Part shown: positions 24,413 through 35,291 of the stretch, in pieces
Numbering within the stretch: position 1 is the first letter of the stretch
Layout: each line of letters starts with the position of its first letter
Origin: Delphinapterus leucas
Taxonomy: Eukaryota; Chordata; Mammalia; Artiodactyla; Monodontidae
Length of the DNA stretch: 64,000 nucleotides
Direction of reading: 5' to 3'
Assembly: GCF_002288925.2 (NCBI RefSeq)
Contig: NW_022098021.1
Coordinates: 29,218,667 to 29,282,666 of the forward strand
Program-made: the position numbers and the translations under genes
The notes under the pieces: model-generated
The model's input: the letters and a program-made list of their open reading frames with translations, nothing else
What the model was told of the DNA's origin: nothing
The model's database searches: none

Positions 24413-25943
24413 TCCTTTAAATTTTGGGGGGATTCTTTTCTTTTTCTAATTTTTATTTATTTAATTTTAATATTTATCACTAAATGACCATCACACTTCC
24501 TGTCCAAAGGCTGCATCTCCCAATAATAATTTTGAGGTTCACTCTTTAATCCAATTTGAACCTGTGTGCTCTCCAGACGTGTTGCACAGCACAGAGCTTA
24601 GGACTGATTTTCAGTGTCCTCTTGGGGCCTCTGTCCTTCCCTTTGGTGTTGGAAACCCCAGGCCCTAGACCCTACAGCTTCCTCTTTCTTGCTTTACTAA
24701 GTACATTCATCTTTCAGTAACTTTCTGAGAATGTTGAGAGTATTTGCATATCTAGGAATGGGATTATTTGACATTCACGCTTGTCTGATTATATGACTAG
24801 TATAGAATTCTCCCATAGAAAATAATTGCATTAAGAATTTTTCATTTCTTGGTTCTTTATAATGTGGATTTCAGGACTGTTTAATGTGTTCTGAAACTGT
24901 AGTTTTCAATCATTTAAATCTGTGTGTGTATGTTTTCTCTGGATGCTTTTGGAATACTGTCTTCTATTTCTGATATTTTAAATTTCACAATTTTACAATG
25001 ACATATCTTGATATATTGATAGAATTAAAAAAAATTCTCTGTGTTGGACACTCAGTAGACCCTTTCAGTCTGACTGTCCTCAAATATGTGAAAATTTTAT
25101 TATGTAGTTGATAATTTATTCTCTGTAATTTTCTCTGTTTTCAAATTTTGATAGTCCTTTCATTTAGTTGTTAGACTTCTTTTTTTAATATTCTAATATC
25201 TCTACTAGTCCACAATTTTTTAATTTCTGTGTGCAGTTTTTAAATACATTTTCTTGGCTCTATATCCAACAATTGTAATGCTTGTTCATTTTTTTTAACA
25301 TTTTAAACCCCCAACAGATCCTTTTTTATTATGTAAAATTTCACTCTATACATTCTTATGTCTATAAAGCAATATCTTCTCTGTCAACCTGAGTCATTAA
25401 ATTTCTTTTTTCTTATGCAGTGCATTAGATTTTCCTGTTACTTTATGTTCTGTTTATCTACTTTATTCTTTTATTTTAGTGGCTTTCCTCAAACATGTAT
25501 TGGATCTGCATGGTTTCTTTAAACTCAAGTTATATCTCTAAAGAGTTTAATGAAAGCTCTGTCTTTGGTGACTGGAGCTGTGATTGGTGAGCATCATCAA
25601 TTACCCAAGCATCATCAATTACCGAAATTGACACCACATTTTTTTTTTCTTACTTAAGGAAAATTAACTGCCATCAACATTTGACATGTTCTTTTGGTCT
25701 GGTATGTTTCTTAAAAAAAGATTATCCAAACTTATGTATACTGGGGTTAATGTGGCTTCCTTTATTATCAGAAATATGGCATGTGTAACAAATACTTCAC
25801 TGTTCACTATGCATAATTTCTCATTTAACCTACTTGTTTTTGTATATTCCTTTGCCTTCACTTATGCTTCACATTTCCAGATACTCTGAATCAACCTTCC
25901 TGGAGAGAATAAACTTCCATTCTTTTAACAGGGGGAAGGTTGG
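24413..25943. other. Unassigned DNA, part possibly old LINE
   Basis: The stretch at about 24900-25330 (gatgcttttggaatactgtc ... ctcagtagaccctttcagtc) resembles sequence found with very old L1 elements, but I cannot place it firmly. An 18 bp tandem duplication lies at 25591-25626. Frames at 25664-25889 overlap on opposite strands and are not supported. Confidence 0.35.
25591..25626. repeat. 18 bp tandem duplication
   Basis: gcatcatcaattacccaa (25591-25608) is followed directly by gcatcatcaattaccgaa (25609-25626), with one mismatch. Confidence 0.95.
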
Positions 25944-26340
25944 TGTTTTAGTTTCCTGCGACTGCTATGAAAAATTACCCAAACTTAGTGACTTAGCAAA
26001 AAATTATTCTTTCATAGTTCAGGATGCCAGAAGTCTGAGATCAAGGTGAAGGCAGAGTTGTGTTCCCTGCAGAGTCTCTAGGAGAGAATCTGTTCCTTGT
26101 CACTTTTGTTTGTGTCTTCTCTTTTTCTCTATCTTACCTCCCTCTGCCTTTCTCTTTTAAGGACACTTGTCAGTGGCTTTAAAGTCCACTCTTGTAACCC
26201 AGAATGATATCTTCATCTCAAGATGCTTAACTCACATTTTTCAAAGATCCCTTTTCCAAATAAGGTCACATTCACAAGTTCCAATAGTTAGGATGTGGAT
26301 ATATCTTTTGGGGGGTCACTATTCTACCCACTACAGATGG
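25939..26340 (+). mobile_element. Solo LTR, ERVL/MaLR-like
   Basis: The body at 25944-26335 (392 bp) starts with tgttttagtttcctgcgact and ends with ccactaca, giving the TG...CA termini of an LTR. Flanking pentamers gttgg (25939-25943) and gatgg (26336-26340) match at 4 of 5 positions, consistent with a 5 bp target-site duplication. Internal phrases (ggccagaagtctgag-like, aaggacacttgtca, aataaggtcacattcac) are those of a common old mammalian LTR whose exact name I cannot fix. Frames over it are not genes. Confidence 0.7.
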
Positions 26341-28039
26341 GTAATTTTATGACATTTTGGTAGGTAGGTCTAGAATTTTTCCTTGTGCAGATTTTATACG
26401 AATACTTACATTTTCAATGTTGTACTAAACCCTTTGTTCCGTTCATTACTGAGCATATTCTGGGTTCTAGGACATAAATTGCTTAACATTGTTTTTGTTA
26501 CTATAGGCATGGTTTTCACCTACTTCTGCTATGATAATTAGTTGTCCTCATCCACCTGCTTTGCAGCTTCCAGAATTTATTCAACCTCTCTCAGTTATTG
26601 TCACTTTTTCTGATCCCCCTGTCATTGTATTCAATGATTCTTATAAACGTTCATGTATAAGCATTTTAAGAAAGGTTTAGCAAGGACAATAGAAACTTAG
26701 TAAGTCATGTACGTTGCATTTTCTATGTTTACCAGAAGTATTACAACTTATTTTAGAAAATCATAAACATATTATAACCATATCTTTCTTGAGAATATTG
26801 TTTTTTTTTAATTTCAAAGATAACCTAAGAACAATATTTCTAATTCTAGGCTACATGTGGAACACTGGAGTAATGGTATATAACATTTTAATCTTCATTT
26901 ATTAGTAAAGTACCACAAGGTTGATTTTGTTTTGCTAAATACTATTAAAGACTAAGTTCTCTATAGCATTCTCTACAGCACTAAAATGTCTTCTAAAGTG
27001 CCCTTCCACTAAAACTATTTTTCATACTCCAAATAGATTGTCAAATTTACTGTTTCATGAATCAGCAAGCCTTGACCCTGCAAATAAAATAATTGAAAGA
27101 GGGATTGTGCAAATCACCATTCATAATTACTATTTTCTAAAACCTAATTAGATCTGAAATTATTTGTCAGTCCAAAACCACCTAATACATTTATATGAGT
27201 ATCTTAGGTTATACATACTGCCTCCTAATTTACCATGCTGATGTTTGTTTTGTCATAAATTTTAATGGTTGAAAATGATCCACCAATCCACAATTTAACA
27301 GTTGCTCTTGTGTGGTCAAATTATTGACCAAAATGAAATGTCTGCAGTTCCATTAAACTAACCAAATAATACCTAAAAAAATAAACAAAATATAATAAAA
27401 CAAACATTAATGAGATAGAAGTTAAAAGACTGCAATATCTTATAGAACTCATAGTAGACTAGTGATCAGGATAAACATATATTGCCCCCTGCTCATGTAA
27501 CACTAAGTCCATCTATCTTCAGGATTTCAGTCTATTTATTTTTATATAAACATTTGTTCATTATTTTATATCAGAGTCTAATGTATGGTACATTTTCAAA
27601 ATTTTGAAATGAACACATTGCTGGCTGGAAGGATTAAATTATGGATGAATGAAAGAATACTTAAAATATTTACTGAAAATTAAAAAGCCTTGAGGATAAT
27701 TTTTTACTAGCACTTGGATTCTAAAATAGAAATAATTTTGTGGAAACTGGCAGAATGATTGTTAATATAAACACAAAACTTCATTTATCCTTGAAAAGGA
27801 GAAAATGATAGGGGCAGATACCCCTTCTCTTCCATATCTGTTGATTTTTTTTTTACCTATGAATTACAGCAGACAATCAGAAAAAGTCTAAGGGAAGAAT
27901 TGAGGATTTAAATTTTATTTGGCTTTAAAACCCAGTATTCCCTTTATCATGTCTTTTGGTTTAGGTATTTGGAACATTAAACTTTTATAAAGTTACAATG
28001 AATTGAATTTTATAAAGCAAATACAATATTAGTATATAA
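26341..28039. other. Unassigned AT-rich DNA
   Basis: Nothing recognised on either strand. Confidence 0.4.
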
Positions 28040-28790
28040 ACCTGATGAAGATTATACAGAAATAGTAGAGACAAATAACTGTAATGAATATTGTTACTAC
28101 ATTTTTCAATAAAGCATTAGGAAACAGAATCTATCACCACATCAAGAAAGTGACACATCAGGATCAAATGTGGTTTATATGAAGAACAATGAATGGTTTA
28201 ATATTTCAAACCTATTGCTATTTCATCATATAAAATGGTCTAAAGAGAAAATCTATATGGTTACCTCAATGGTTACATAAACAACGTTTAATAAGTCATG
28301 ACTTTGTCAAGTTTTAAAAAAATCTGTTAGTATTTTGTTTGGAGTTGAATTAAAGTTGTATATTAATTTGTGTAGAATTGACATTGCCATGGTATTATGT
28401 TTTTCTATGTCTAAAATATTCTGTTATGATTTCATTTTAAAAGTTTACAAAGCATTACATAATATTACAGTATGTCAGAAGATTAAGCCAAATAATTTAA
28501 AAATAATTTACAAAATGAGTGGATAAACTGTCAACATCCAAAGAATTTATTTTTATATAGCCAACATGATAACTTAGAAACTGAAATTTAAATTATGGCT
28601 TAATTAGAAGTAGCACCAAAATGTTTCATATAACTACTTATACATTTTTATAGAAGATGCCCAAGAACTGTACACAGAGAACTACAAAACATTATTGAGA
28701 GATGTTAAAGAATAACCCAGATGTAGGGAGGGAATCTTTCATGTTTATGGAGAGACAACACCAGGGAATGGAGTGTCAGGGGAAAGACTG
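28040..28790 (+). mobile_element. Old L1 ORF2 fragments
   Basis: 28040-28330 resembles the RT part of L1 ORF2 (stretch with ttaggaaacagaatctatca and gatcaaatgtggtttat). 28590-28790 resembles the part after it (caagaactgtacacagagaa, ctacaaaacattattgagag). About 260 bp between them is not clearly L1. It is heavily decayed with no open frame of note. Confidence 0.55.
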
Positions 28791-29257
28791 ACAGTTGTAA
28801 CAGTCTCATTCAGCAGCCCAGGCATACTAAAATATTATAATTATTTATTCTATGAAGGTCCACTTTTTAGTTGTGTACATAATAAGAAAAAAACCTTTTT
28901 ATATTTAATTACTTTTCTTTGTTGTTAATTCAAAAGATCAGTCTATACTAAAGCATAGAAGAGAATTAAGGGAAGATAATGTGTTAAAACATTTATAATA
29001 AAAGGATAATGACATCTTTTTAGATATAGAAAGACAACACCGTACCAACGTCAAATATACAAATATTGAATTTGTACAGTTTGTATGATCAGTGAGCTCT
29101 ATGCTTAAGAATAAATATGAAATTGTCTTATGTTGAAAATGCCAAAGAAACTTGGAAAAAAATAATACAAATTACCTACCAATCAGAAACCCCAACATTG
29201 ACCTTTCAGAGTTCTAAAGTATAAAGCCCTTCAAAAATGTTATTATAATTCAAATTA
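28791..29257. other. Unassigned AT-rich DNA
   Basis: Nothing recognised. Confidence 0.4.
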
Positions 29258-30310
29258 AAAATAAATAAACTGATATCAGGGTGATGGTGGCCTCATAGAA
29301 TGAGTTTGGTAGTATAGCTTCCTTTGAGATATTTTGGAATAGTTTAGGAAGGGTAGATGTTGACTCTTCTCTAAATGTTTGATAGAATTTGCCTCTGAAG
29401 CCACCTGGTCCTGGACTTTTGTTGGTTGCAAGTATTTTAATCACAGTTTCAATTTCAGTACTTGTGATAGTTCATATGCTCTATTTTTTCCTGGTTCAGT
29501 CTTGGGAGATTGTACTTTTCTAAGAATTTGTCCATTTCTTCTAGGTTGTCCATTTTATTGGCATAGAGTTTCTTGTAGTAGTCTCTTATGAATCTTTGTA
29601 TTTCTGTGGTGTCTGTTGTAACTTCTCCTTCTTAATTTCTTATTTTATTGATTTGAGTCCTCATCCTCTTTTTCTTGATGATCTGGCTAAAAGTTTATCA
29701 GTTTTGTTTATCCTTTCAAAAACCAGATATTAGTTTCATTGATCTTTACTATTGTTTTCTTTGTCTCTATGTCATTTATTTCTGCTCTGATCTTTATGAT
29801 TTCTTTCCTTCTACTAACTTGGGTTTTGTTTGTTCTTTCTCTAGTTGCTTTAGGGGTAAGTTTAGGTTGTTTATTTGAGATTTTTATTGTTTCCTAAGGT
29901 AAGATGGTATTGCTAAAAACTTCCCTCTTAGAACTGCTTTTGTTGCATCCCATAGATTTTGTATTGCCATGCTTTCATTTTTATTTGTCTCTAGGTATTT
30001 TTGATTTCCTCTTTGATTTCTTCAGTGATCCATTGGTTGTTCAGTAGCATATTGTTTAGGCTCTATGTGTTTTATATAAATAGATAACCAACAAAGACTT
30101 ACTGCATGGCACAGGGAACTCTGCCCCATACTTGATAATAACCTAAATGGGAAAATAATTTGAAAAAGAATGGATACATATATTTGTATAACTGAATCAT
30201 TTTGCTATATACCTGAAACACCACATTGTTAATCAACTCTACTCCAATATAAAATAAAAATTGTAAAAAGAAGGTAAAAACAAAGCAAAACAAAATTTCT
30301 AAAATAAATA
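29258..30310 (+). mobile_element. L1 with 5' inversion (twin-priming structure)
   Basis: 29268 to about 30070 is L1 ORF2 in minus orientation, from the region after the endonuclease to the start of the RT domain. A minus-strand frame at 29250-29444 shows the NKSPGPGGF motif. At about 30070 the orientation switches, and 30071-30300 is an L1 3' UTR in plus orientation with an A-rich tail. Identical decamers aaaataaata at 29258-29267 and 30301-30310 flank the whole, a plausible if low-complexity target-site duplication. An inverted 5' part joined to a sense 3' end is the known mark of twin priming. The two parts are not adjacent in L1, so an internal deletion of some kilobases accompanied it. 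Confidence 0.75.
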
Positions 30311-30864
30311 GAGAGAAACAGCAAAAATAAAAATAAGGAAAACACATTATAAAATAATAAAATGTGAAAAGATGAAAGAAAAAAAAGGGAAGAAGAAAGC
30401 AAGAGAAACAATGACCTTGAATAAAACAATAGAGTAATACAGATACATAAGTAAACAAGAGTTCTGATTTTCCAATCCTTATAACTTTACTGTCATTTTT
30501 CTTTTACTACTTCAGTTGATTTTTTGGTATATATTTTTTTAAATAAAAATCAACATTAGTCATATGATATCTAAGGAAACTTGTTGTATATCATTTGTAA
30601 GACTGAGAATTTCTCTTTTATTTTTTCTATTCCTAGGTTGTGAAAAGAATATATCATATATAATTTTGGAACATTATTAAACTCTATCTTACTATTAAGT
30701 TCTCACTAAGAAAATCTATATCAGTAGATTTCCTAAACAAATATCATCATGTCATTTCTTTTTTTCCTTTCTTTTTTTTTTTTCTTTCCTGAGGGATATA
30801 TATTTGGACCAGAAGTCTGGAGCTCCTGTGGTTCTAAACAGCTGGGCAGCTACCAGCTCTGCTT
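30311..30864. other. Unassigned A- and T-rich DNA
   Basis: A-rich at 30311-30440, with a T-rich run at about 30760-30790. The 119-codon minus frame at 30099-30458 is the complement of A-rich L1 tail and low-complexity sequence, not a gene. Confidence 0.4.
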
Positions 30865-32378
30865 TATTTTTAATATTTTAAACATTTTTTTATTAAAGTA
30901 TAGTTGATGTACAATATTATATAAGTTAGAGATGTACAATATAGTAATTCACAATTTTTAAAGGTTATACTCCATTTATAGTTATTATAAAATATTTGCT
31001 ATATTCTGTGTTGTACAATATATCCTTATAGTTTATTTTATACATAATAGTTTGTACCTCTTAATTCCCTACCCCTGCATTGCCACTCTCCTCTTCCTTC
31101 TCTCCACTGGTAACCACTAATTTGTTCCCTATCTGTGAGTCTGTTTCTTTTCTGCTATATTTTTCTGTTTCATTTTTTGGTTCCACAAAGAAGTGATAAC
31201 TTACAGTATTTGTTTTTCTCTGTCTGACTTACATGGTATGGCAAAATTTCATTCTTTTTTATGACTGAGTAGTATTCCATTGTATATATATATACACTAC
31301 TTCTTCTTCTTCATCCATTCTTCTGTTGATGGACACTTAGGTTCCTTCCATATATTGGCAATTTTAAATAATGCTGCTATGAACATTGGGATGTGTGTAT
31401 CTTTTGGAATTAGTGTTTTTGTTTTTGTTTGTTTTTTTGGGTATATACCAAGAAATTAAATTGCTAGATCATAGGGTAGTTCTATTTTTAGTTTTTTGGG
31501 AAACCTCTATACTGTTTTCCACAGTGGTATTCCTACCAACAGTGTACAAGGGTTCCCTTTTCTCTACATCCTCACTAATATTTGTTATTTGGGGTCTTTT
31601 TGATGATAGCCATTCTGACAGGTGTGAGGTGATATCTCACTGTGGTTTTGATTTGCATTTCCTTGATGCTTAGTGATGTTGAGCATCTTTTCATGTACCT
31701 ATTGTCTGTCTGCATGTCCTCTTTGGAAAAATGTCCATTCAGGCCTTCTTCACATGTTTTAGTCAGGTTGTGTTTTGATATTGCATTGTATGAGTTGTTT
31801 ATATATTTTGCATATTAACCCTTTATCAGTCATATCATTTGCAAATATTTTTTTTCACATTCAATAGCTGTCCTTTCATGCTGTTGATGTTTACCTTTGC
31901 TCTGTAAAAGCTTTTGTGTTTAATTAGGTCCTATTCATTTAGCTTTGCATTTATTTCATTTTCTTTAGGAGACAGATGCAAATAAATATTGCTACAATTT
32001 CTTTCAAGGAGTAGTCTGCCTATGTTTTCTTCTAGAGGTTTTATAGTATCCAGTCTTACATTTGGTCTTTAATCCATTTTGAGTTTATTTTTATATATGG
32101 TGTTAGAGTGTTCTAATTTCATATTTTACCTGTAGCTCACCAGTTTTCCCAGTCCCACTAACTGAAAGTTTGTCTTATCTTCATTGTATATTCTTGCCTC
32201 CTTTGTCATAGACGAATTTGACAATAAGTACATGGCTTTAATTCTAGACTGTCTATTCTATGCCATTGATTTATGTGTCTGTTTTTGTGTCACTACCATA
32301 CTATTTTGATAACTGTAGATTTGTAGTATAGCCTGAAGTCAGGGAGTGTGATTCCTCCATTTATTTTTTTCTCCTTCA
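30865..32378 (-). mobile_element. L1, 3' part of an element with 5' inversion
   Basis: Minus-strand L1 from its 3' UTR (poly-T side near 30885) back into ORF2, ending at about 32378 within the stretch that encodes the segment after the RT domain. Plus-strand markers are tccattgtatatatatatac, gaggtgatatctcactgtgg and cagggagtgtgattcctcca. Its missing 5' continuation is found inverted at 32379-32421 plus 39858-40670, so the two parts form one element later split by other insertions. Confidence 0.85.
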
Positions 32379-32421
32379 AACAATGTGATACACCACATTA
32401 ATAAACTGAAGAATGAAAATC
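32379..32421 (+). mobile_element. Inverted L1 segment, left piece
   Basis: A 43 bp piece encoding the start of the conserved RT stretch (gtgatacaccacattaataa). Its natural continuation, catatgatcatctcaata, lies at 39863, on the far side of the inserted L1s. The last 13 bases, aagaatgaaaatc (32409-32421), are the left target-site duplication of the 7 kb L1. Confidence 0.85.
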
Positions 32422-34406
32422 GAGAGAGGTCCTTCAAGATGGCAAAGGAGTAAGATGTGGAGATCACCTTCCTCCCCACAAATAGATCAAAAATACATCT
32501 ACATGTGGAACAACTCCTACAGAACACCTACTGAACACTGTCAGAAGACTTCAGACTTCCCCAAAAGCAAGAAACTCCCCACGTACCTGGGTAGGGCAAA
32601 AGAAAAAAGAAAAAAAAAAAAAAAACAGAGACAAAAGAATAGGGACAGGACCTGCACCTCTGGGAGGGAGCTGTGAAGGAGGGAAAGTTCCCGAACACTA
32701 GGAAGCCCCTTCACTGGTGGAAATGGGAGGTGGGCGGGGGGAAAGCTTTGAAGCCATGGAGGAGATAACAGCAACAGGGGTGCAAGGGCAGAGTAGAGAT
32801 TCCCACACAGAGGATTTGTGCCAACCATCACTCACCAGCCTGAGAGGCTTGTCTGCTCACCTGCCAGGGTGGATGGGGGCTGGGAGCTGAGGCTCAGGCT
32901 CAGGCTTCAGAGATCAGATCCCAGGGAGAGAACTGAGGTTGGCTGCGTGAACACAGCCTGAAGGGGGCTAAAGTTTTGAACTGCCTAAGAGTCAAGAAAC
33001 CATTGTTTTAGGGTGGGCAAGGAGAGGGGATTCAGAGCACTGCCTAAACGAGTTTCAGAAACAGGCATGAGCTGTGGTTGTCAGTATGGACACCAAAAAT
33101 GGACATGAAACATTAAGGCTGCTGCTGCAGTCACCAAGAATACTGTGTGAAAGCACAGGTCACTAACCACACCACCCCTCCTGGGAGTCTGTGTAGCCCA
33201 TCACTGGCAGGGACCCATGATTCAGGGACAACTTACCCTGTGTAACACACAGCATGCCTCAGGCTGTTGCAAATTCTTGCTGGTATCTGTTGCCACAGGC
33301 TCTCCCTGCCTTCCATAATCCTCCATCTCCCAATCCTGAGTGAGCCAGATCCCCCTAATCAGCCACTCTTTTAACCTCCTCCTGTCTGGGTGAAGAACAG
33401 ATGTCAGAGGGTGACCTACATGCAGGAGGGGGCAAAGAGGAGAGGGCAAATCCAAAGCCGAATTCCAGGAGCTATGTGAACAAAGAAGAGAAAGGGAAAT
33501 TTCTCTATGCAGCCTCAAGAGCAGCAGATTAAATCTCCACAATCAACTTGATGTGCCCAGCATCTGTGGAATACCTGGAGAGACAATGAATCATCCCAAA
33601 ATTGAGGTGATGGACTTTGGGAGCAACTGGAGACTTGGAATGTGATGTATGCAATTGACTAGTTTCTGATTTTTATGTTTACCTTAGTATAGTTTTTAGT
33701 GCTTTTTATCATTGGTAGATTTGTTTGGTTGCTCTCTTCCTTTTTTTTTAACATTTTAAATTGTTTTATTATTTTTAATAATATTTTTAATAAGTTTATT
33801 TTATTTTATTTTATTTCTCTATTATTTTTCCTCCATTTTCTTTAGAGCTATGGCTGACACAGTCTTGGTGCTCCAGCTGGTTGGCAGGCCTGAGCCTCTG
33901 AAGCGGGAGAGGTGAGTTCAGGATATTGGACCATCAGAGACTTAGAAGCCCCATGTAATATTAATCAATGAGAGCACTCCCCGAGATCTCCATCTCAACA
34001 CGAAGACCAAAGCTCCACTCAAAGGCCAGCAAGATACAGTGTTGGACAACTGATGCCAAACAACTAGCAAGACAGGAACAAAACACCAGCCATTAACAGA
34101 GAGACTGCCTAAAATCATAAGTTCACAGACATCCCAAAACACACCACCGGACATGGTCCTGCCCACCAGAAATACAAGAGCCAACCTCAGCCACCAGAAC
34201 ACAGGCACCAGTCCCCTCCAAGAGGAAGCCTACGCAACCCACTGAACCAACCTCACCCACTGAGGGCAGACACCAAAAACAATGGGAACTATAAACCTGC
34301 AGGCTGTGAAAAAGAGACACCAAACACAGTAAATTAAGCAAAATGAGGAGATAGAGAAATACACAGCAGTTGAAAGAGCAAAGTAAAAACGCACCAGACC
34401 AACCAA
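32422..34406 (+). promoter_or_regulatory. L1 5' UTR (internal promoter region)
   Basis: About 2 kb precedes ORF1, markedly richer in G and C at 32640-33560 than its surroundings, then a T-rich block with TTTTA repeats at about 33730-33830. In this family the 5' UTR holds the RNA polymerase II promoter. I infer the role from position only and cannot identify factor sites. A long minus-strand open frame (34123-34911) begins inside ORF1 and ends here. Confidence 0.7.
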
Positions 34407-35233
34407 ATGAAGAGGAAATAGGTGGTCTACCTGAAAAAGAATTCAAAGTAATGATAGTAAAAGTCATCCAAAATCTTGGAAATTGAATGGAGTAAAAACA
34501 AAAAACGTTAAACAAGGAACCAAAATTACTAAAGATCACACAAAGAATGCTGAAAAACACAATAAATGAAATTAAAACTTCTCTAGAAGGAAACAATAGC
34601 TGAATAACTGAGGAAAAAGAACGGATAAGTGACCTGGAAGATAAAATAGTGGAAATGACTACTGCAGAGCAGAATAAAGAAAAAAGAATGAAAAGAATTG
34701 AGACAGACTCAGAGACCTCTGGGACAATATGAAATGCAACAACAGTCGAATTATAGGGGTCCCAGATGACGAAGAGAAAAAGAAAGGGACTGGGAAAATA
34801 TTTGAAGAGATTATAGTTGAAAACTTCCCTAAAATAGGAGTGGAAATAGCCAATCAAGTCCAGGAAATGCAGAGAATCCCAAACAGGATAAATCCAAGAG
34901 AAACACGACAAGACACATATTAATCAAGCTATCAAACATTAAATACAATGAAAAAATATTAAAAGCAGGAAGAGAAAAGCAACAAATAACATACAAGGGA
35001 ATCCCCATAAGCTTAACAACTGATCTTTCAGTAGAAATTCTGTAAGCCAGAGGGCTGTGGCAGGACATATTTAAAGTGATGAAACAGAATAAACTACAAC
35101 CAAGATTATGCTACCCAGCAAGGATATCATTCAGATTTGATGGAGAAATTAAAGCCTTTACAGACAAGCAAAAGCTAAGAGAAGTCAGCACCACAAATCA
35201 GCTTTACAACAAATGCTAAAGGAACTTCTCTAG
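34407..35233 (+). pseudogene. L1 ORF1 (RNA-binding protein), broken
   Basis: The ATG at 34407 begins with the expected MKRK start but meets a stop at codon 5, followed by more stops and frameshifts. The best preserved piece, 34729-34923, encodes the RRM-like domain with the motif MKCNNSRIIGVPDDEE. The end is the conserved QMLKELL followed by TAG at 35231-35233. Intact ORF1p binds L1 RNA as a coiled-coil trimer. This copy cannot make it. Confidence 0.85.
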
Positions 35234-35291
35234 TCAGGAAACACAAGAGAAGGGAAAGACCTACAAAAACAAACCAAAATCAATTAATAAA

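Noticed and set aside
30099..30458. 119-codon phenylalanine-rich minus frame
   Set aside because: Complement of an A-rich L1 tail and low-complexity sequence.
34123..34911. 262-codon minus-strand frame as a host gene
   Set aside because: It is the complement of the L1 5' UTR and ORF1. Its composition follows from that. No independent support.
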